In this document: piece after piece, positions 40,097 through 49,172 of the stretch
Layout: each line of letters starts with the position of its first letter
Position numbering within the stretch: position 1 is the stretch's first letter
Assembly (NCBI RefSeq): GCF_030409755.1
Contig: NZ_JAUFQE010000002.1
Location: forward strand, 2,170,001 to 2,234,000
Length of the DNA: 64,000 nt
DNA from: Vibrio lentus
GTDB taxonomy: Bacteria; Pseudomonadota; Gammaproteobacteria; Enterobacterales; Vibrionaceae
Direction: 5' to 3'
Notes under the pieces: model-generated
What the model saw: the letters and a program-made list of their open reading frames with translations, nothing else
Databases searched by the model: none
Told to the model about the DNA's origin: nothing
Program-made: the position numbers and the translations under genes

Positions 40097-41230
40097 TTAA
40101 CCTAACAAGGTTAAGGCAAGATTCGGCGCTTGTTTGGCTTGAGCCAGTATTGTGGTGCTCACTTGCTGCAGTATTTGCTGCTTGAGCATTTGAGTGGTTT
40201 CTTTGGCGTAGTCGGTATCTTTGATTCGGCTGTTGGATGTCGCCAAGTTCTCATGAACGTTTTCGAGATTGTTTATTGCATGGTCAAAGCGGTTTTGCAT
40301 CGCGCCGAGTTCGGAGCGGTGACTATCCACATACTTCATCGCGGTATCTAAAATAGAGACAGCACGCTGCGCGCCACCTACATCGGTCACATTGATGTCA
40401 TCGACTGATTCGTAATAACCCGCCGACATCGAAAGCTCACTGGCTAACGAACCTGAGAAAGAGATCGTGCCTGCCGTGTCTTCGCCAGACATATAGATCT
40501 GAAGCTGCCCTTCATCATTAACGGAAGCCGAGACCAGATCCGTTTGACCATTAATGTAAGTCGCCAACTCTTCAATATCATCGCCCGCTTTCGCGTTGAT
40601 GGTGATCTCTTGTGGCTGACCAAAACGGTCGGTAAACGACATCGTCATATCATTCTGGTTGGATTTGACTTCCCACGAGTCACTTGCCTTGCCATTGGCA
40701 ACATAACTAAATCCACCCATGTTGATGTCATCGGTGCGCATGTTTTTCAAACCTATCTGCACCGCTTCACCAGAACTGCCACCGATTTGAAATGACGAGC
40801 TACCAAAACTACCGTTAAGAAGTTTTTTACCGCCAAATGAGGTGGTTTCAGCAATTCGATTCAACTCATCATTCAAGGCGGTTACTTCTTCTTGAATCGC
40901 TGTCCTTTCAGACAGGCTATTCGAACCATTACTCGCTTGCAGCGACAAATCTCGCATGCGTTGCATGATATTGGTGGTTTCATTCATCGCCCCTTCTGCA
41001 GTCTGCATAATGGAGATTCCATCGTTCGCATTTCGAACCGCGACATCAATGCCGCTCATCTGCGCTTCAAGTCGATTCGAAATTTGTAAGCCAGCCGCAT
41101 CGTCTTTTGCACTATTAATACGACTCCCTGAAGCTAAGCGCTCCAAAGATTGGTTCAGCATGTTATTGGCATTCGACAGATTCCTCTGAGCCACCAGCGC
41201 TGAGACATTTGTATTAACAGTTATAGCCAT
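40097..41230 (-). CDS. Flagellin (first of two in tandem)
   Basis: Filament subunit, 377 residues, clearly a paralogue of the next gene: the first about 140 residues ([18 protein letters not shown] onward) and the last about 90 are nearly the same, while residues about 165-290 differ. It ends [17 protein letters not shown]. Flagellins have no signal peptide and leave through the flagellar export machine. GAAGGT lies upstream of the ATG, and a sigma-28 promoter sits 46 bases before the start. The 297-base gap to the second flagellin gene has no clear terminator for this one but holds the second promoter. Confidence 0.93.
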   Translation of the reverse strand: MAITVNTNVSALVAQRNLSNANNMLNQSLERLASGSRINSAKDDAAGLQISNRLEAQMSGIDVAVRNANDGISIMQTAEGAMNETTNIMQRMRDLSLQASNGSNSLSERTAIQEEVTALNDELNRIAETTSFGGKKLLNGSFGSSSFQIGGSSGEAVQIGLKNMRTDDINMGGFSYVANGKASDSWEVKSNQNDMTMSFTDRFGQPQEITINAKAGDDIEELATYINGQTDLVSASVNDEGQLQIYMSGEDTAGTISFSGSLASELSMSAGYYESVDDINVTDVGGAQRAVSILDTAMKYVDSHRSELGAMQNRFDHAINNLENVHENLATSNSRIKDTDYAKETTQMLKQQILQQVSTTILAQAKQAPNLALTLLG

Positions 41231-41275
41231 AGACCTTCACTTACAAAAAGATGAATAAAATTCACGATTGCTTTT

Positions 41276-41302
41276 ATATCGACCAATTCATCTAAAGCTT
41301 TA
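41276..41302 (-). promoter_or_regulatory. Sigma-28 (FliA) promoter of the first flagellin gene
   Basis: On the minus strand TAAAGCTT, 11 bases, GTCGATAT, one or two differences from the consensus in each half. It begins directly after the T-run of the DyP terminator. Confidence 0.85.
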
Positions 41303-41304
41303 AT

Positions 41305-41330
41305 AAAAAAGGAGCCCTGAGGCTCCCTTT
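41305..41330 (-). terminator. Terminator of the DyP peroxidase gene
   Basis: GGGAGCC and GGCTCC stem with a TCAG-type loop, followed on the minus strand by six T. Confidence 0.85.
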
Positions 41331-41352
41331 GTTTATTCTATTTTGAGACGAT

Positions 41353-42276
41353 TTACTTAACCTTTAATGCACTCAACATGTCAGTTGAAGGAGCAAAGTA
41401 GTAAGCGCCTGTTACCGCTTTAGTAAAGCGAAGCAGTTGGTCTGTTTTACCATCTGTCACGCCGTACATACTCTCTAGCATCGCATCAAAGTTATGACGA
41501 ACGTTACAGTAAGCAATGAACAATAGACCGTGGTCGCCCGTTGCTGTGCCGTAAGGTAGGCTATGACGAACAATTTTAAGGCCCTTGCCTTCTTCTTTGA
41601 TATCCACACGACCAACGTGAGACGCCGCAGGAACATCATCTAGCTCGATAGAGTCTGGCTTAGTACGGCCAACCACTTTCTCTTGTGCCGATACATTTAA
41701 TCGGTTCCAAGCAGGTAGGTTATGCACAAAACGTTGCACCATCACATAACTACCACCAGCGAACTCACCTTCAGGCACTATCGCCACTTCAGCGCGCTGT
41801 GCGTCTTTCGGGTTTTCAGTGCCATCAACGAAATCGGTCATGTCACGTGAATCTAGGAAGCGGTAACCGTAGGTTTCATCCACTACTTCAACGTCTGCAG
41901 CTACTTCAGATAGCAATTTGCGTAGGATGAAGAAGTGCAGATCGTGTCGATTTGAATGACAGTGAATCAGAACATCAGACAATGTGCTCGGTGCAGTGAC
42001 ATCACCCTCACCAAGCGCAGGGAAATCAATGAGGTCAGACGGAGCAGCTTGCTCGAACTTATCCCAAAACGCCTTTGAGAACGCAACTGACGCCGTTAAG
42101 TTCGCATCGGGTTGAGTTTGGTTAAGCTCGTCGATTAGAGTCGGAAGCTTTTGAATTTCAGCTAATACGTTAGCAGCGTTAGCATTCACTTTTAATTGAA
42201 CGTAAAGAGCGAAAGGCCCAGCTTCTGGCAAGATAGCACTTTGAACGTTAGGCTGCTCATTTGAGATGTTAAGCAT
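41353..42276 (-). CDS. Dye-decolorizing (DyP-type) heme peroxidase
   Basis: Heme peroxidase of the DyP family that oxidises substrates with hydrogen peroxide. The 307-residue protein has the family GxxDG-type motif in FVDGTENP with Asp151, a likely proximal heme histidine His220 in AASHVGRVD, and the conserved arginine near 237 (KIVRHSLPYG). There is no Tat or Sec signal, so it is cytoplasmic or encapsulin-loaded; this suits the B-type (YfeX-like) class rather than exported EfeB. No encapsulin gene is nearby. AAGGAT precedes the ATG. Confidence 0.92.
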   Translation of the reverse strand: MLNISNEQPNVQSAILPEAGPFALYVQLKVNANAANVLAEIQKLPTLIDELNQTQPDANLTASVAFSKAFWDKFEQAAPSDLIDFPALGEGDVTAPSTLSDVLIHCHSNRHDLHFFILRKLLSEVAADVEVVDETYGYRFLDSRDMTDFVDGTENPKDAQRAEVAIVPEGEFAGGSYVMVQRFVHNLPAWNRLNVSAQEKVVGRTKPDSIELDDVPAASHVGRVDIKEEGKGLKIVRHSLPYGTATGDHGLLFIAYCNVRHNFDAMLESMYGVTDGKTDQLLRFTKAVTGAYYFAPSTDMLSALKVK

Positions 42277-42341
42277 AGATTAATCCTTTCATTTTTAGCT
42301 TCTAAGTATAATTGTGAATGGGACAAATGTTTTGATGAGAA

Positions 42342-42818
42342 TCAGTCTTCGAGCTCAACCACTTTAAAGCAATCCCTAGCGGCATGACTATTGGTTAGAA
42401 AAAGCGCTAACCATAGGAGCAACAACAGGGTGATGCCATTTGACCAACGGAACCATCCATTATCCAAATAGATTAAATAAATGGTATGAGACCCCTGCGC
42501 CAAGATAGCCATCATGGTAACCCAACGCCCCCAAGATACGACTTTATTTAGACGCTTTCTATCTGGTGTTCTAAGTCCAAACAACCACATCAGTAGCAAG
42601 CTGGGGACACTCAACGCAATTCCGACATAAAACATCTGATGGTCAGGGTAGATTATTTCGAGGATATCCGTTCCCGACTCTCGGCTTGCGCCCGCAACAA
42701 TGAAAACGACCAAAGCTTTCGCCAGAAACAGCCAACCTAACCATAATAAGATCGGGGCTTTCAAAAAGCCGTGTTTGTCGTATTGTTCTATGGAGTACCG
42801 CACAAATCTCACTTTCAC
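42342..42818 (-). CDS. DUF2919 (YfeZ-like) membrane protein
   Basis: A 158-residue inner-membrane protein of unknown function with four hydrophobic segments (LLWLGWLFLAKALVVFIVAG, YVGIALSVPSLLLMWLFGL, VTMMAILAQGSHTIYLIYL, ITLLLLLWLALFLT). The motif YDKHGFLKAP near the N-terminus is typical of DUF2919. The start is GTG at 42818; another GTG at 42812 is possible, and neither has a strong ribosome site. It lies upstream of the DyP gene on the same strand; E. coli yfeZ and yfeX are likewise close, so a link is plausible. Confidence 0.78.
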   Translation of the reverse strand: MKVRFVRYSIEQYDKHGFLKAPILLWLGWLFLAKALVVFIVAGASRESGTDILEIIYPDHQMFYVGIALSVPSLLLMWLFGLRTPDRKRLNKVVSWGRWVTMMAILAQGSHTIYLIYLDNGWFRWSNGITLLLLLWLALFLTNSHAARDCFKVVELED

Positions 42819-42912
42819 TTATTTTCAAACCAACACTTTAACGCAAATCATTCATACTTAACTAGGTTTGCGTTATCTTATTGGTTAATCCGTTTTAATT
42901 ATCGAACTCAGT

Positions 42913-43257
42913 ATGAAAAAGAAAACTAATACACCGTCTGTTGAATCTCAACAAGAAGCACTGAAGATAGCCAAAGCGACGCAAAAGCCAGCTCAAACCA
43001 AAGAACAAACGAAGTTGATTGCTCAGGGTATTGAGAAAGGCATCGCACTTTACAAGAAACAGCAAAAAGAGCGCAGTCGCCAAGCTGATAAAGCAAAGAA
43101 ACGTGTACAGAAAGAGAAGCAGACTCAACAAGCTAATCTAGACGAAGAGAACAATGTAGACACGAGTATTGAAACAACATCAAATCACGCCAGTAAATTG
43201 CCGTGGTTACTATTGATCGCAAGCTGGGTTGGTTTCGCGATTTATTTGATGAAATAG
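42913..43257 (+). CDS. DUF2956 small membrane protein
   Basis: A 114-residue protein of unknown function. Residues 1-65 are highly basic and helical (ESQQEALKIAKATQKP, QTKLIAQGIEKGIALYKKQQ), probably a coiled coil. Residues about 95-112 form one C-terminal membrane segment (LPWLLLIASWVGFAIYLM), so it is likely tail-anchored with its basic part in the cytoplasm. The N-terminal pattern is that of DUF2956, found in Vibrio and relatives. It is followed 12 bases on by a lipoprotein gene. Confidence 0.75.
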   Translation: MKKKTNTPSVESQQEALKIAKATQKPAQTKEQTKLIAQGIEKGIALYKKQQKERSRQADKAKKRVQKEKQTQQANLDEENNVDTSIETTSNHASKLPWLLLIASWVGFAIYLMK

Positions 43258-43269
43258 CAGGGTTGACGT

Positions 43270-43602
43270 ATGAAAAAGGAATTAGTCGCTTTAGCTATGA
43301 CTGGCATGTTATTAGGGTGCACGACACCGACGACAGTCCCGCATAGCGAAGCTGACCAAGTACAAATGGATTATCACGGACTGATTGATATCAGCAAGTG
43401 CGCGTACAAAGGGGAAGTCACAGGCAGCGAAGGCCACTGGTACAGCTACCTATTTTTCCCAAATGACACGCTGATTCAAGGCGCAATGAATGAGCTAAAG
43501 TCCAATGCTATTGGATTAGGTGCGGACACCGTAATTTTCACACTTCCCCAAGATTTTGCGACTTCCGTAACCATGTTGGGCACCGCTTATCGATGTCGCT
43601 AA
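43270..43602 (+). CDS. DUF4156-type lipoprotein
   Basis: A 110-residue lipoprotein: signal MKKELVALAMTGMLLGC with lipidated Cys17 followed by threonine, so outer membrane is likely. The mature part has YKGEVTGSEGHWYSYLFFPN and MNELKSNAIGLGADTVIF, the pattern of DUF4156/RcsF-like small folds, with two further cysteines (ISKCAYKG and the final TAYRCR) that could form a disulfide. Function is unknown. It probably shares a transcript with the DUF2956 gene. Confidence 0.8.
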   Translation: MKKELVALAMTGMLLGCTTPTTVPHSEADQVQMDYHGLIDISKCAYKGEVTGSEGHWYSYLFFPNDTLIQGAMNELKSNAIGLGADTVIFTLPQDFATSVTMLGTAYRCR

Positions 43603-43658
43603 TTCGACTTACCGCTGATTGGTAGGGAGAAGAAAGAAGAAAGCCAGCTTTCGCTGGC

Positions 43659-43946
43659 TTATGCACTAAATCCAAGGCTTGTTGCTATATCGCCTTTACG
43701 TTCGATAACCCATTGACTATCAAATGGCCCCCAGTCGGATAACTGGTAATAACCATCATTATGACGTCGCCCATCTTGAACAAACATAAGTTCGATACCG
43801 ATCCCCGGTAACGCCTTGAGTACATCTTGAATAGTACGACGAGGCCAACCCGTTTTTTCGATGAGTTTAGGCACATTTGGCCTATCAAGGCTTTCCACTA
43901 ACAATGCTAAATATAGCCGCCTTGCAAAAACAGGACTCAACTCCAT
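43659..43946 (-). CDS. Small winged-helix protein
   Basis: A 95-residue cytoplasmic protein with a helix-turn-helix-like core (PNVPKLIEKTGWPRRTIQDVLKAL at about 24-48, where the second helix is GWPRRTIQDVLKAL) and a wing around QDGRRHNDGYY. The start is placed at the ATG at 43946 because a perfect AGGAGG lies five bases upstream; a GTG at 43952 falls inside that AGGAGG and so cannot be the start. It ends SLGFSA and converges with the lipoprotein gene. A DNA-binding role is inferred; the family name was not recognised with certainty. Confidence 0.75.
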   Translation of the reverse strand: MELSPVFARRLYLALLVESLDRPNVPKLIEKTGWPRRTIQDVLKALPGIGIELMFVQDGRRHNDGYYQLSDWGPFDSQWVIERKGDIATSLGFSA

Positions 43947-44151
43947 TGACACCTCCTATATATGTGCAACTCAATTATTTCTTTTTTCGCTGACAACATG
44001 TTGAGGCTGATCAATAAGTCTCCAATAGTGACATTTTCTTACTGTTTTTTTTCACTCTATGAAATATTCCTCACTCTATTTTGTCTGAATTGCAGCTTCC
44101 TGATAGGATTCAATTCATAACAACGAAATAAAATCACCCAAAGGAAGAATA

Positions 44152-44499
44152 ATGACTATCACTATGTTTGGCATTCCGAACTGCGACACCATCAAAAAAG
44201 CAAAAAAATGGCTAGAAGCTGAAGGTATTGAGTTCGAATTTCACGATTATCGTAAACAAGGCATCACTGAAGAGTTAGTGACAAGCTTCTGTTCAGAACT
44301 TGGTTGGGAACTGGTGCTAAACAAACGTGGTACGACCTATCGCCAATTGACTCAAGAACAAAAAGACACGTTAACAGAAGAAAAAGCAGTGGCTCTGCTT
44401 GTTGAACAACCGGCAATGATTAAGCGCCCAATTCTGAACGTTGATGACAAGCTTCACATCGGCTTCAAAGCTGACCAATACGCTACTGTTTTTGCTTAA
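44152..44499 (+). CDS. yffB: ArsC/Spx-family protein YffB
   Basis: Thioredoxin-fold protein of the ArsC-like family; E. coli YffB has a glutathione-dependent reductase-like fold but no proven substrate. The 115-residue protein has Cys11 in FGIPNCDTIKKAKKWL (CDTI, one cysteine only) and IKRPILNVDDKLHIGF, the RP motif of the family. AAGGAAG precedes the ATG. dapE follows 97 bases later, as in E. coli (yffB-dapE), so the two are likely in one operon. Confidence 0.92.
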   Translation: MTITMFGIPNCDTIKKAKKWLEAEGIEFEFHDYRKQGITEELVTSFCSELGWELVLNKRGTTYRQLTQEQKDTLTEEKAVALLVEQPAMIKRPILNVDDKLHIGFKADQYATVFA

Positions 44500-44596
44500 G
44501 CAGCCGTATAAAATTAAACAAATAAAGCGTTGAACCTCCCCTATTCAGCGCTCAACAATTAATGACTAGACGTTTATTTAAACAAGGAATTCAAGG

Positions 44597-45733
44597 ATGA
44601 CAGATAGCCCAACTTTGGCTCTGGCAAAAGACCTAATCAGCCGTCAATCGGTAACACCAGAAGATGCAGGCTGCCAAGACCTGATGATTGAACGCTTAAA
44701 AGCACTCGGCTTTGAAATCGAAGTGATGGTATTTGAAGATACGACGAACTTTTGGGCTCGCCGTGGTACAGAAGCGCCTCTTTTTGCTTTTGCTGGCCAC
44801 ACTGATGTTGTACCTGCTGGCCCAGTTGAGCAGTGGAACACTAAGCCATTCGAACCGACTATCGTAGATGGTTTCCTACATGGTCGCGGCGCGGCAGATA
44901 TGAAAGGTTCTCTAGCTTCAATGATCGTTGCAGTAGAACAGTTCATCGCTAAGCACCCTGATCACACCGGCTCAATCGGTTTCCTTATCACGTCAGATGA
45001 AGAAGGTCCTTTCATCAACGGTACGGTACGTGTTGTTGAAGCACTGATGGCTCGTGGCGAGAACATCGACATGTGTATTGTGGGTGAACCATCAAGTACT
45101 GAGTACGTCGGTGATGTCGTGAAAAACGGCCGTCGTGGTTCTATCACTGGTGATCTAACAGTTAAAGGCACACAAGGTCATGTTGCTTACCCTCACCTAG
45201 CAAACAACCCGGTACACAGCTCTCTGCTTGCGATCAATGAACTGGCTACTACCGAGTGGGATAAAGGAAATGACTACTTCCCGCCGACTAGCTTCCAGAT
45301 CCCAAATGTAAGTGCAGGCACTGGCGCATCAAACGTGATTCCTGGTGAATTTAATGTTCAGTTTAACCTTCGCTTTAGCACAGAGTTAAACAACGACATC
45401 ATCGTTGAGAGAATCACAAATACACTCGACAAATACGATTTCGAATACGATTTGAAATGGACATTCAATGGCGACCCGTTCTTAACAGACGCAGGCTCAC
45501 TGCTTGATGCTATTGTTGATGCCGTCGGTCACGTCAATGACGTAAAACCAGCACTACTGACTACAGGTGGTACATCAGACGGACGCTTTATTGCGCGCAT
45601 GAAAGGGCAAGTAGTAGAACTAGGTCCGGTTAATGCAACCATTCACAAGGTTAACGAATGCGTGAAAGTGGCTGATTTAGAGAAGCTAACCGACATGTAC
45701 GAAAGAACACTAGTGAACCTGTTCGCTAAATAG
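44597..45733 (+). CDS. dapE: Succinyl-diaminopimelate desuccinylase
   Basis: Zinc enzyme of lysine and peptidoglycan precursor synthesis; releases succinate from N-succinyl-LL-diaminopimelate. The 378-residue M20-type protein has [12 protein letters not shown] with a metal histidine, GRGAADMKG with the bridging aspartate, [11 protein letters not shown] with the catalytic glutamates, and GGTSDGRF and NATIHKVNE near the C-terminus. Length is that of E. coli (375). dapA, of the same pathway, lies about 2.2 kb downstream on the other strand. Confidence 0.96.
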   Translation: MTDSPTLALAKDLISRQSVTPEDAGCQDLMIERLKALGFEIEVMVFEDTTNFWARRGTEAPLFAFAGHTDVVPAGPVEQWNTKPFEPTIVDGFLHGRGAADMKGSLASMIVAVEQFIAKHPDHTGSIGFLITSDEEGPFINGTVRVVEALMARGENIDMCIVGEPSSTEYVGDVVKNGRRGSITGDLTVKGTQGHVAYPHLANNPVHSSLLAINELATTEWDKGNDYFPPTSFQIPNVSAGTGASNVIPGEFNVQFNLRFSTELNNDIIVERITNTLDKYDFEYDLKWTFNGDPFLTDAGSLLDAIVDAVGHVNDVKPALLTTGGTSDGRFIARMKGQVVELGPVNATIHKVNECVKVADLEKLTDMYERTLVNLFAK

Positions 45734-45779
45734 TTCTTTGATAAGCGATTGATAGCATCTAATTATTGAGAGACGCGTT

Positions 45780-46454
45780 ATGACACCAGAGCAGCTTACC
45801 GGACAATCTGATTCACATCTGGAGCCTAGCCTGATTGGCACCAAGACCTTCTTGGTCCACAGTAATGTCAAAGATGATCTGAACAATTTGATTAAAGCTG
45901 CTCAGCTCGCTGGTTTTAAAATGGAGATTGCCAGTGGCTTTCGCGACTATGAAAGGCAATCTCTGATTTGGAACCGCAAATTTTCTGGTGAAGTACCGAT
46001 ATTAGACTCAGAAAGCCAACCACTGGATGCTTCAACGCTCAGTGAACAACAAAAGCTGTCGGCGATCCTGAGGTGGTCTGCGCTTCCTGGGGCGAGTCGT
46101 CATCATTGGGGTTGTGACTTTGACGTCTTTGCTCGCAATCATTTACCTGAAGGCGCGCAGCTACAGCTGGAACCATGGGAATACCTAACCGGCCACCAGC
46201 AAGCGTTTTACCAATGGCTGGTTGCCAATGCATCTCAATATGGGTTCTTCTTCCCTTACAGCCAAGACCTTGGCGGTGTTGCGATAGAACCTTGGCATAT
46301 TAGCCACCGTAAAGTTTCACAGTTGTGTTTATCACAGTTATCTCCCACTTTACTTGGCAAGCAACTCCAATCTAAGCCAATATTAGGGTATGAGATAATT
46401 ATGGAGCAGCTAGACGAGATCTATGCGCGCTTCGTGGCGAATATCAGTCATTAG
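45780..46454 (+). CDS. M15-family D-alanyl-D-alanine carboxypeptidase
   Basis: VanY/LdcB-like zinc peptidase predicted to trim peptidoglycan peptides. The 224-residue protein has IASGFRDYERQSLIWN, the zinc-site motif SRHHWGCDFDV with His and Asp ligands, and PWHISH with the third ligand. It has no clear signal peptide or lipobox, unusual for an enzyme acting on the wall, so it may be cytoplasmic (recycling) or exported in another way. It follows dapE by 46 bases and the DUF2897 gene by eight bases downstream, suggesting one operon. Confidence 0.88.
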   Translation: MTPEQLTGQSDSHLEPSLIGTKTFLVHSNVKDDLNNLIKAAQLAGFKMEIASGFRDYERQSLIWNRKFSGEVPILDSESQPLDASTLSEQQKLSAILRWSALPGASRHHWGCDFDVFARNHLPEGAQLQLEPWEYLTGHQQAFYQWLVANASQYGFFFPYSQDLGGVAIEPWHISHRKVSQLCLSQLSPTLLGKQLQSKPILGYEIIMEQLDEIYARFVANISH

Positions 46455-46462
46455 GAGCGCTT

Positions 46463-46672
46463 ATGTTGGAGTGGCTTACAAACCCTTGGGTTATCATCAT
46501 CATCGTGGTTAGCGTTGTGGTGGGTAATATTGCTGCGCTCAAACAGACCGCCAATATGGATCTGACAGGTCGTAATAAAACAGAGAAAGACTTAGACAAA
46601 CTCAATCAATTGGATAAACAGAACCAAGAGAAAGCTCAAGAAGATAAGTCCACAGAGAACAAAGACACTTAA
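46463..46672 (+). CDS. DUF2897 small membrane protein
   Basis: A 69-residue protein with one N-terminal membrane segment (PWVIIIIVVSVVVGNIAAL) and a charged, lysine- and glutamine-rich C-terminal tail (LDKLNQLDKQNQEKAQED). Function unknown; it matches DUF2897, common in Vibrio. TAGGAG lies just upstream of the ATG, nine bases after the peptidase stop. Confidence 0.8.
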   Translation: MLEWLTNPWVIIIIVVSVVVGNIAALKQTANMDLTGRNKTEKDLDKLNQLDKQNQEKAQEDKSTENKDT

Positions 46673-46769
46673 CCTAATGCCTTTGATGCGCTCGCCCCAA
46701 CAAGTCAGGTGCGCTGTTATCCCTAATTGAAATTAGACAACAGATAGATAAAACGCTGACGAACAACAT

Positions 46770-46801
46770 AAAAAAAGAGGACACAATGTGTCCTCTTTTT
46801 T
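46770..46801. terminator. Bidirectional terminator between DUF2897 gene and bamC
   Basis: GAGGACACA pairs with TGTGTCCTC, with A6 and T7 flanks, between convergent genes. Confidence 0.9.
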
Positions 46802-46824
46802 ATTTATCAAAATCAGCTCAGGGC

Positions 46825-47871
46825 TTATTCAGCTTTTGCTTCTTTCTTATCTTTGGTTTGGTCAGCAACGTGTGCCAATACCGGAACCATTGACTTAAGT
46901 AGCTCTTCTTCTACTGGCTTACCTGATGCATCCGTTACGTTAATCGACGTACGGTTACCAAGATCACCAAACAAGAAGGTGTAAGTACCTGGCGCTAGGT
47001 CAATAGGCTGTAGGCCAATCGTTTCCCAGAACTCATCATCAGGCGCTGCGTATTTCGCTTTTACGGTACCTTGAGACTGGTTACGCTCTTCAAGCTCGAA
47101 GCCCATTTGAGGTAGCAGTTCAGGCAAGCGTTGCCACAACACGTTGTAAGGCGTACGCGCGATAATCACAGGGAAGCCACTGCGATCAGCGCCCATTGAA
47201 ATAGGGATACGTTTCACTAACTCTTGCGCTTTCAGTGCAGCTTCAGCACGAAGGTTTTCATCGTACTTAGCCATCACAAGGTTCGTTAGGAACGCGTTGT
47301 AACGCTCTTTATTGGTTGCCGATACAGGTTTTTCTTCAGAACCTTCACGCCAATCAATCAGGTTAATCTTGAAGCCATGACGATTGTTCGCTTGGAAACG
47401 AGAGATAGAATAACGGCTGCCAATCTCTACTTCTTCGTCTTCAGAAACCCAAGTTACCCAATCGGTCTCAATGTCGTTCTCTGATTGCTCACGAATGCCA
47501 ATGCCACGCTGAGCTAGCATGTCTACCGCCGTTTGCCACACTCGGTCTGCTTCTTCAGCACGAAGAAGCCATAATGTCACTTCACCGTTTTGACGCTCAG
47601 CACGAGCACCAGGGATCAGTTCAAGAACCTGTTGAGGCGGACGAATATCCACTTGACGACCTGTACCACCACTGAATTCACCGCTTGGGATATCAAAATT
47701 TGGGTAGAACTGAGGTTGAGCATCTTCAGGCAATTGCCATTGTGAAAACTCAGGTGTTTCTAAGTATTCGAAATCATCTTTGGCTTGGCGACGTTGAGTC
47801 GGGCTGCCAGAACATGCTGTAAGAACGAAAACAGCCAGTGACCCAATCACTAGCTGGTGAGAATACTTCAT
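46825..47871 (-). CDS. bamC: Outer-membrane assembly lipoprotein BamC
   Basis: Component of the BAM complex that inserts beta-barrels in the outer membrane. The 348-residue protein has a lipoprotein signal (LVIGSLAVFVLTACSG, lipidated cysteine about residue 20), an unstructured N-terminal part that in E. coli binds BamD, and two helix-grip domains (about 100-215 and 225-340) with RLPELLPQMGFELEE in the second. TAGGAG lies upstream of the ATG. dapA is 48 bases upstream on the same strand; the dapA-bamC pair is conserved with E. coli. Confidence 0.93.
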   Translation of the reverse strand: MKYSHQLVIGSLAVFVLTACSGSPTQRRQAKDDFEYLETPEFSQWQLPEDAQPQFYPNFDIPSGEFSGGTGRQVDIRPPQQVLELIPGARAERQNGEVTLWLLRAEEADRVWQTAVDMLAQRGIGIREQSENDIETDWVTWVSEDEEVEIGSRYSISRFQANNRHGFKINLIDWREGSEEKPVSATNKERYNAFLTNLVMAKYDENLRAEAALKAQELVKRIPISMGADRSGFPVIIARTPYNVLWQRLPELLPQMGFELEERNQSQGTVKAKYAAPDDEFWETIGLQPIDLAPGTYTFLFGDLGNRTSINVTDASGKPVEEELLKSMVPVLAHVADQTKDKKEAKAE

Positions 47872-47919
47872 TTATACTCCTAAATGCCGAAGGTTCGCTT
47901 CGGCATCATTTCATACGTT

Positions 47920-48798
47920 TTAGTAAATGCACGCTTCAGTCATTGCTTGAGCAACAACAGGTTGAGCTGGCTTTGACAATTCAGTCAACGGTAGACGTAA
48001 GCCACCTTCAGCAATCAGACCCAATTTGTGAACCGCCCATTTTACGGGAATAGGGTTAGATTCAACGAACAAGTTTTTGTGAAGAGGCATCAAACGCTCA
48101 TTGATCGCTTCTGCTTCTTCAAACTTACCTTCTTTCGCTAGTTTGAACATGGTTGCCATATCAGCAGCTGCAACATTATTGGTTACAGAGATAACACCAT
48201 CACCACCACGCTTAACAAATTCTAGACCTGTTAAGTCATCACCACTTAGTAAGATAAAGTCTTCGCCACAAAGTTCACGGTGAATTGCAATTCTGTCGAG
48301 ATCACCCGTCGCATCTTTAAGTGCAACGATGTTTTCGATCTCAGCAAGGCGAGCAACCGTTTCTGGTAACAAGTCAACGGCAGTACGACCCGGAACATTG
48401 TATAGGATTTGCGGAACGTCACTAACTTCAGCAATCGCTTTATAGTGTTGGTACAAACCTTCTTGAGTCGGTTTGTTGTAGTAAGGCGTTACGCTCAGGC
48501 AACCAGCAATACCAGAACCGTTCAACAAACGGCTGAATAACACTGACTCGTGAGTTGCATTTGCGCCTGTACCTGCAATAACAGGGATACGACCATCGGC
48601 AAATTCAACGATCTTATTGACGACTTTGACATGCTCTTCAATAGTGAGCGTAGAAGACTCACCTGTTGTGCCAACCGCAACCAGACCATCACTACCTGCA
48701 GCAACATGGTACTCAACCAACTTTTTAAGGCTGTCGAAATCCACTTCACCATCTGTATTAAATGGCGTAACTAGCGCAACGATACTTCCTGAAAACAT
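47920..48798 (-). CDS. dapA: 4-hydroxy-tetrahydrodipicolinate synthase
   Basis: Condenses pyruvate and aspartate semialdehyde, the entry to the lysine and diaminopimelate branch. The start at 48798 ([20 protein letters not shown]) has GGGAGA upstream and gives 292 residues, the same as E. coli; a longer in-frame reading to 48855 is unsupported. Active-site elements are [17 protein letters not shown] with the catalytic tyrosine, and ALKDATGD with the Schiff-base lysine, all in a TIM barrel. bamC follows in the same operon. Confidence 0.96.
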   Translation of the reverse strand: MFSGSIVALVTPFNTDGEVDFDSLKKLVEYHVAAGSDGLVAVGTTGESSTLTIEEHVKVVNKIVEFADGRIPVIAGTGANATHESVLFSRLLNGSGIAGCLSVTPYYNKPTQEGLYQHYKAIAEVSDVPQILYNVPGRTAVDLLPETVARLAEIENIVALKDATGDLDRIAIHRELCGEDFILLSGDDLTGLEFVKRGGDGVISVTNNVAAADMATMFKLAKEGKFEEAEAINERLMPLHKNLFVESNPIPVKWAVHKLGLIAEGGLRLPLTELSKPAQPVVAQAMTEACIY

Positions 48799-49172
48799 GT
48801 CTATCTCCCTTAATTTATTCTTTTTGCATGTTACTGTAAGCCGATCAATAAACACAAGACATTAAAGTGGCTTACTGGCAACAACTGCATTAAATATTGT
48901 CGTATGTTTGAGGTAAAACGACTTCTAACGCCGTTCTATCTAAAATTTTGGTCATCTACGCTCAATCTAACGGATAGGGCTAAACTCGATGTCAGTAACA
49001 GGTAAGCTGTCGCAACGTGGCGCTATCTTGTTTTTTTAGCCTCCTCGACATTCCTACCATTTGCTGCGCATTGGAAGAAAAACGCCTCATAAAAGCCCCC
49101 CTCCTACACTTATTCCTTTTGTTAACTGTGCTAACATGCATGAATCAATGGAATATAAAGAGACGTGATTTT
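48799..49172. other. Divergent intergenic region, dapA to gcvR
   Basis: About 374 bases that must hold the promoters of both genes. No ORF with a credible start, no operator and no RNA gene was recognised; the in-frame extension of gcvR through here is rejected. Confidence 0.45.

Noticed and set aside
49017..49172. N-terminal extension of gcvR by 52 residues
   Set aside because: GcvR family proteins begin at MTQHLVITAVGTD; the extension looks like translated promoter DNA.
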